Assembly: GCA_964648115.1 (NCBI GenBank)
Contig: CAZYME010000033.1
Coordinates: 1-23,929, forward strand
DNA from: CAZYME01 sp964648115
GTDB lineage: Bacteria; Pseudomonadota; Gammaproteobacteria; Legionellales; Legionellaceae
DNA: 23,929 nucleotides
Direction of reading: 5' to 3'
Part shown: positions 20,523-23,929 of the stretch, piece by piece
Position numbering within the stretch: position 1 is the stretch's first letter
Layout: every line of letters starts with the position of its first letter
Position numbers and translations under genes: made by a program
The notes under the pieces: generated by a model
What the model was told of the DNA's origin: nothing
Database searches by the model: none
What the model saw: the letters and a program-made list of their open reading frames with translations, nothing else

Positions 20523-22400
20523 ATGACTATGAATGAACAAGAACAGCAACGCTCGCAGATAACTAAAGTCATTAGCTTAGGAAAAGATCAAAATTACCTA
20601 ACATATGCCCAAATAAACGATCTGCTACCGAATATCGTAGATACCGAACATTTTGATGTCATCATCAGCATGCTAGAAGGTATGAATATTAAGGTCTTCG
20701 AACAACCTCCCGGTGATGATGAATTAGCACTGCTTGGGAACACTGAAGAAGCACCTGAAGACGTTGAAGAGGCAGCCGCGGTTCTTGCTTCCGTTGATAA
20801 AGAAACGGGGCGAACAACTGATCCTGTTCGTATGTACATGCGTGAAATGGGTACAGTAGAGCTGTTAACCCGCGAAGGCGAAATACGCATTGCGAAGCGC
20901 ATAGAAGAAGGTATTTACCAAGTACTACGATCTCTTGCAAGCTATCCAGAAACCGTGCAGCTTGTTCTAGAAGATTATGCCCGAGTACTAGCAGAAGAAA
21001 TGCGCCTCAATGAAATTATTAGCGGCTTCTCTGATTCAGATGAAGAAGCTCCACCAGCCAGTATTGGCTCTATGCTGGAAGATATACAAGAAGATAGCGC
21101 AGATGGTACCGCCGGCGTTATCGGTGAGGAAGATGTTGATGATGGTGAAGGTGGCATCGCGGAAGTTGATGATGGTCCTAAACTAGAACAAGCTAAAGCT
21201 TATTTTGATGATTTAGAAGACGCTTTTACTAAAGCAATGGCATCGTTGAAAGAACAAGGGCGAACCTCGAAAAAGACCGTGGAACTGCTTGCTATTATGT
21301 CTGAGTCTTTCTTAAAGCTAAAACTCACATCAAGGCAAGTCGACAAATTGACACGTCACTTCCGTCAACTACGTAACCATATACGTGAGTTTGAGCGCAA
21401 TATCATGCGGCTTTGCATAGAAAAAGCACGTATACCACGTAAATTATTTATTGATACTTTCCCAGGACAAGAGACTGACCTCACCTGGTTAGAAACCCTG
21501 ATCGGTAAGCACGATAAAAAACTTGATCTAGACCGTATTAGCGAATATACCGAAGAAATTAAGCATCTTCAGGCTAGACTTGCAGTTTTTGAGCAAGAAT
21601 ATGGTTTAACCATCAGCGAAATTAAAGATATTAATCGTCAAATGTCGATTGGCGAAGCGAAAGCCCGCCGTGCTAAAAAAGAAATGGTCGAGGCAAACTT
21701 ACGCTTGGTTATTTCGATCGCAAAAAAATACACCAACCGTGGTTTACAATTCCTGGATTTAATTCAGGAAGGTAACATTGGTTTGATGAAGGCCGTGGAT
21801 AAATTTGAGTACCGTCGTGGCTACAAGTTTTCAACCTACGCCACTTGGTGGATAAGACAGGCGATCACCCGTTCTATTGCCGATCAGGCCCGTACTATTC
21901 GTATCCCAGTTCACATGATCGAAACGATTAACAAGCTGAACCGTATTTCGCGGCAAATTCTTCAGGAAACTGGGCGTGAAGCCACTCCAGAAGAGTTAGC
22001 AGAAAAAATGGAGTTAAGTGAAGACAAGATTCGTAAAGTATTAAAAATTGCGAAAGAGCCTATTTCCATGGAAACGCCAGTTGGTGACGACGATGACTCG
22101 CATTTAGGTGATTTCATCGAAGACAACAATATTGAATCACCCATTGAACGAGCCACCGCAGAAGGTTTGCGTGAAGCAACCCTTGAGATCCTCGAAACAC
22201 TTACGCCTAGAGAAGCCAAAGTATTACGCATGCGATTTGGTATTGAAATGAATACCGACCATACTCTGGAAGAAGTCGGGAAGCAATTCGACGTAACCCG
22301 TGAGCGCATTCGCCAAATCGAAGCAAAAGCACTCCGTAAACTACGCCACCCCTCCCGCTCAGAAAAACTGCGTAGTTTCTTAGAAGGCGATGAGAGCTAA
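20523..22400 (+). CDS. rpoD: RNA polymerase primary sigma factor RpoD (sigma-70)
   Basis: This 625-aa primary sigma factor has all regions: 1.1 at the N-terminus, 1.2 (DPVRMYMREMGTVELLTREG, 100-119), an acidic non-conserved insert (about 160-220), region 2 (EMVEANLRLVISIAKKYTNR to ARTIRIPVHMIE, about 390-467) with the -10-reading helix YATWWIRQAITR, region 3, and 4.2 (TLEEVGKQFDVTRERIRQIE, about 581-600) for the -35 box. Two Met codons lie close together (MTMNEQEQQ). The 71-base gap after dnaG holds a 7-bp stem AAACTGG/CCAGTTT (20450-20477) that may tune read-through, and possibly an internal promoter. Confidence 0.98.
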   Translation: MTMNEQEQQRSQITKVISLGKDQNYLTYAQINDLLPNIVDTEHFDVIISMLEGMNIKVFEQPPGDDELALLGNTEEAPEDVEEAAAVLASVDKETGRTTDPVRMYMREMGTVELLTREGEIRIAKRIEEGIYQVLRSLASYPETVQLVLEDYARVLAEEMRLNEIISGFSDSDEEAPPASIGSMLEDIQEDSADGTAGVIGEEDVDDGEGGIAEVDDGPKLEQAKAYFDDLEDAFTKAMASLKEQGRTSKKTVELLAIMSESFLKLKLTSRQVDKLTRHFRQLRNHIREFERNIMRLCIEKARIPRKLFIDTFPGQETDLTWLETLIGKHDKKLDLDRISEYTEEIKHLQARLAVFEQEYGLTISEIKDINRQMSIGEAKARRAKKEMVEANLRLVISIAKKYTNRGLQFLDLIQEGNIGLMKAVDKFEYRRGYKFSTYATWWIRQAITRSIADQARTIRIPVHMIETINKLNRISRQILQETGREATPEELAEKMELSEDKIRKVLKIAKEPISMETPVGDDDDSHLGDFIEDNNIESPIERATAEGLREATLEILETLTPREAKVLRMRFGIEMNTDHTLEEVGKQFDVTRERIRQIEAKALRKLRHPSRSEKLRSFLEGDES

Positions 22401-22412
22401 AAATTAAAACAT

Positions 22413-22460
22413 GTAGCCCGTATGGAGCAAAGCGAAATGCGGGGAACCACTATGGGCTAC
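22413..22460. repeat. Short palindromic repeat after rpoD
   Basis: GTAGCCC (22413-22419) and GGGCTAC (22454-22460) bound a sequence of the GTAGCCCGTATGGAGCAAAG type, similar to the repeat at 4415-4496. It begins 13 bases after the rpoD stop and may serve as its terminator. Confidence 0.65.
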
Positions 22461-22540
22461 CTTACACACCCAAAAATACGAACAAAAACCCACAAAAACT
22501 ATGGTCTTAAACACAATTAACTATTACAATACCCAGCGCG

Positions 22541-22617
<77 letters not shown>

Positions 22618-22664
22618 ATTTAAACCTTTAAAATCAATACGTTACACTTGACTCCTTTATCACC

Positions 22665-22689
22665 GTAAAAGTCCTTGCGTGACTTTTAC
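22665..22689. terminator. Perfect 9-bp hairpin between tRNA and integrase gene
   Basis: GTAAAAGTC (22665-22673) and GACTTTTAC (22681-22689) with a 7-base loop lie between the convergent tRNA and integrase genes. There is no long T-run, so it could be a bidirectional terminator or part of an attachment-site region. Confidence 0.5.
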
Positions 22690-22708
22690 GTGAGCTGTCT
22701 TTCAAAAG

Positions 22709-23833
22709 TTATAACGCAACTGCTTCAGAAGCCTGTTTGCCGACGGGTTTCTGATATTGTGGATTACGTAATAAAGTGAGTACCACCCCACTTTTTTGTC
22801 TTTCACATATTGCATTAGCTGCTTCATACAGGTTCTGCAATTCTGCTGACGAATAATGTGTGGTAATCCGCCCTGAACGATGGCCAAGCAAGTCCTGTCG
22901 ATCTTCAAAACTTACCCCTGTCGCACGTAATCGTCTACCAAAGGTATGCTTTAGATCATGCACCCGAACTTTTGGAAGGCTTGCCTTGATCCTAGCTTGC
23001 CGCCAACCAGTTGATAACATCCTAGCTAAGGGTTTGCCTTTGAAGCTAAAGACATGCGTTAGATGCTTTCCTCGTTCAGCTTCAACGACATCGCGAGCAG
23101 TATCATTACAAACGACTAAGCGCTCCTCACCATTTTTTACCAATTCAGCCGGAACAATGAACACCAAAATATGCGGCAACTCTGGAATTTTGATTTCCCA
23201 CTCCCAGCGCAACCCACATATTTCCTGATCTCTACACCCAGTATTCACGGCAAATAAGGCCATTTTTTCTAGATGCTGAGGCAGTGCCTTGAATAATAGG
23301 TGTTGCTCCTCCCAATTCAACGGATAAGGTTTACGCAGATCATGCTCAGGCAAAAGTTTAATTTTTGGAGCATTGGCAATCCATGTCAGCCCATATTCAT
23401 CCATCCATTCACTAGCAGCAAGATTCAAGATTCGACGAACTACTTGTAAACCATGATTAATGGTACGAGTAGTTACTCCATCACGTCGTCGGCCATCAAT
23501 GAATGGCTGTAATGCCCCCACATGAATAGATTCCAACGTCATATTGCCGATGTACTTAACTAGTTCGCGTAATCGACCTGCATCATCATGTAAACTTCGC
23601 TTATGCTGATTCTCTAGCAAAAACTTGGTCGCCGCCTCGATAAATGTTCTTTTAGGCCTTACCCCATACACAGTGGCTTGCCTTACTTCCTCAAGCCGCC
23701 TTGCGAGGTATTTTTCTGCTTCTTCGAGGTCACTAGAACCAGTGCTTTCACAAAGTCTGCGTCCGAAAACCTTTTTGTCAATGACCCAGAATTCTCCGCG
23801 CTTTTGTAGCCCTGGTGTGCGTTTTCGTCCCAT
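22709..23833 (-). CDS. Tyrosine recombinase (phage/island integrase)
   Basis: The 374-aa integrase has an N-terminal arm-binding region, a SAM-like core-binding domain (about 62-160) and a C-terminal catalytic domain. Visible catalytic positions are Arg201 (NTGCRDQEICGLRW), His292 in VHDLKHTFGRRL, His318 in LLGHRS and Tyr327 in ITTHYS. The usual HxxR has Lys295 in place of Arg, a variant I recall from a common group of proteobacterial integrases. It starts at ATG 23833 after a weakly spaced AGGAG and reads toward the tRNA gene, ending 92 bases from its CCA end. This is the standard arrangement of an element integrated at a tRNA 3' end. Its cargo and the far attachment site lie beyond the window. 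Confidence 0.93.
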   Translation of the reverse strand: MGRKRTPGLQKRGEFWVIDKKVFGRRLCESTGSSDLEEAEKYLARRLEEVRQATVYGVRPKRTFIEAATKFLLENQHKRSLHDDAGRLRELVKYIGNMTLESIHVGALQPFIDGRRRDGVTTRTINHGLQVVRRILNLAASEWMDEYGLTWIANAPKIKLLPEHDLRKPYPLNWEEQHLLFKALPQHLEKMALFAVNTGCRDQEICGLRWEWEIKIPELPHILVFIVPAELVKNGEERLVVCNDTARDVVEAERGKHLTHVFSFKGKPLARMLSTGWRQARIKASLPKVRVHDLKHTFGRRLRATGVSFEDRQDLLGHRSGRITTHYSSAELQNLYEAANAICERQKSGVVLTLLRNPQYQKPVGKQASEAVAL

Positions 23834-23929
23834 TTTTTTGTACTCCTTTTATCAGTCGCTGCGGGACGACCACTACATTAAACCTATAGGCCATGCCTTC
23901 TTATGCTCAGCTATAAATGAATATTTTAT

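Overview
The window looks like a chromosomal stretch of a gammaproteobacterium, most likely from the Legionellales or a similar host-associated lineage. The basis is the rpsU–yqeY–dnaG–rpoD operon with a divergent tsaD, a plsY nearby, a tRNA-Ile2(CAU) next to rpoD as in E. coli, AT-rich accessory DNA, many short palindromic repeats, and eukaryote-like proteins carrying nuclear localisation signals. The assignment to an order is inference.

Layout. Bases 1-893 hold the end of a palindromic repeat and plsY, whose product has a Lys/Thr-rich histone-H1-like tail. Bases 1069-7399 (minus strand) form an apparent peptide natural-product cluster. In transcription order it has a 41-aa peptide, two paralogous double-glycine precursor peptides (55 and 57 aa), an ATP-grasp peptide maturase of the microviridin/graspetide type, an exported HEAT-like protein, an HlyD-family membrane-fusion protein and an ABC exporter with an N-terminal C39 peptidase. 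The first five genes are separated from the exporter pair by two palindromic elements. Bases 7400-7733 hold a likely control region: face-to-face promoters, two copies of a 14-bp palindrome, another palindrome and a long hairpin-rich leader. It is followed by an XRE/S24 repressor-like gene (+). Bases 8359-10633 (minus) carry a VUT/YhhQ-type transporter, an unknown protein and a type II asparaginase homologue with altered active-site residues.

Bases 10819-11829 hold tsaD (minus), with a 138-bp MITE-like element upstream of it. Bases 12189-15740 (minus) encode two adjacent large proteins, both with a bipartite nuclear localisation signal. One has a C-terminal SET-like domain and the other an acidic tail, so they are candidate secreted nucleomodulins. 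Bases 16115-17686 (+) encode a coiled-coil protein of unknown function. The housekeeping operon rpsU-yqeY-dnaG-rpoD (+) follows, then tRNA-Ile2 and a tyrosine recombinase reading toward the tRNA, which suggests one end of an integrative element running off the right edge.

How it works together (inference). The maturase would put side-chain ester crosslinks into the C-terminal cores of the two precursors. The C39 exporter would cut after Gly-Gly and export the product with the HlyD protein, and the repressor-like protein would control the cluster from the twin operators. The tsaD–rpsU gap, normally short, has taken up about 6 kb of effector-like genes.
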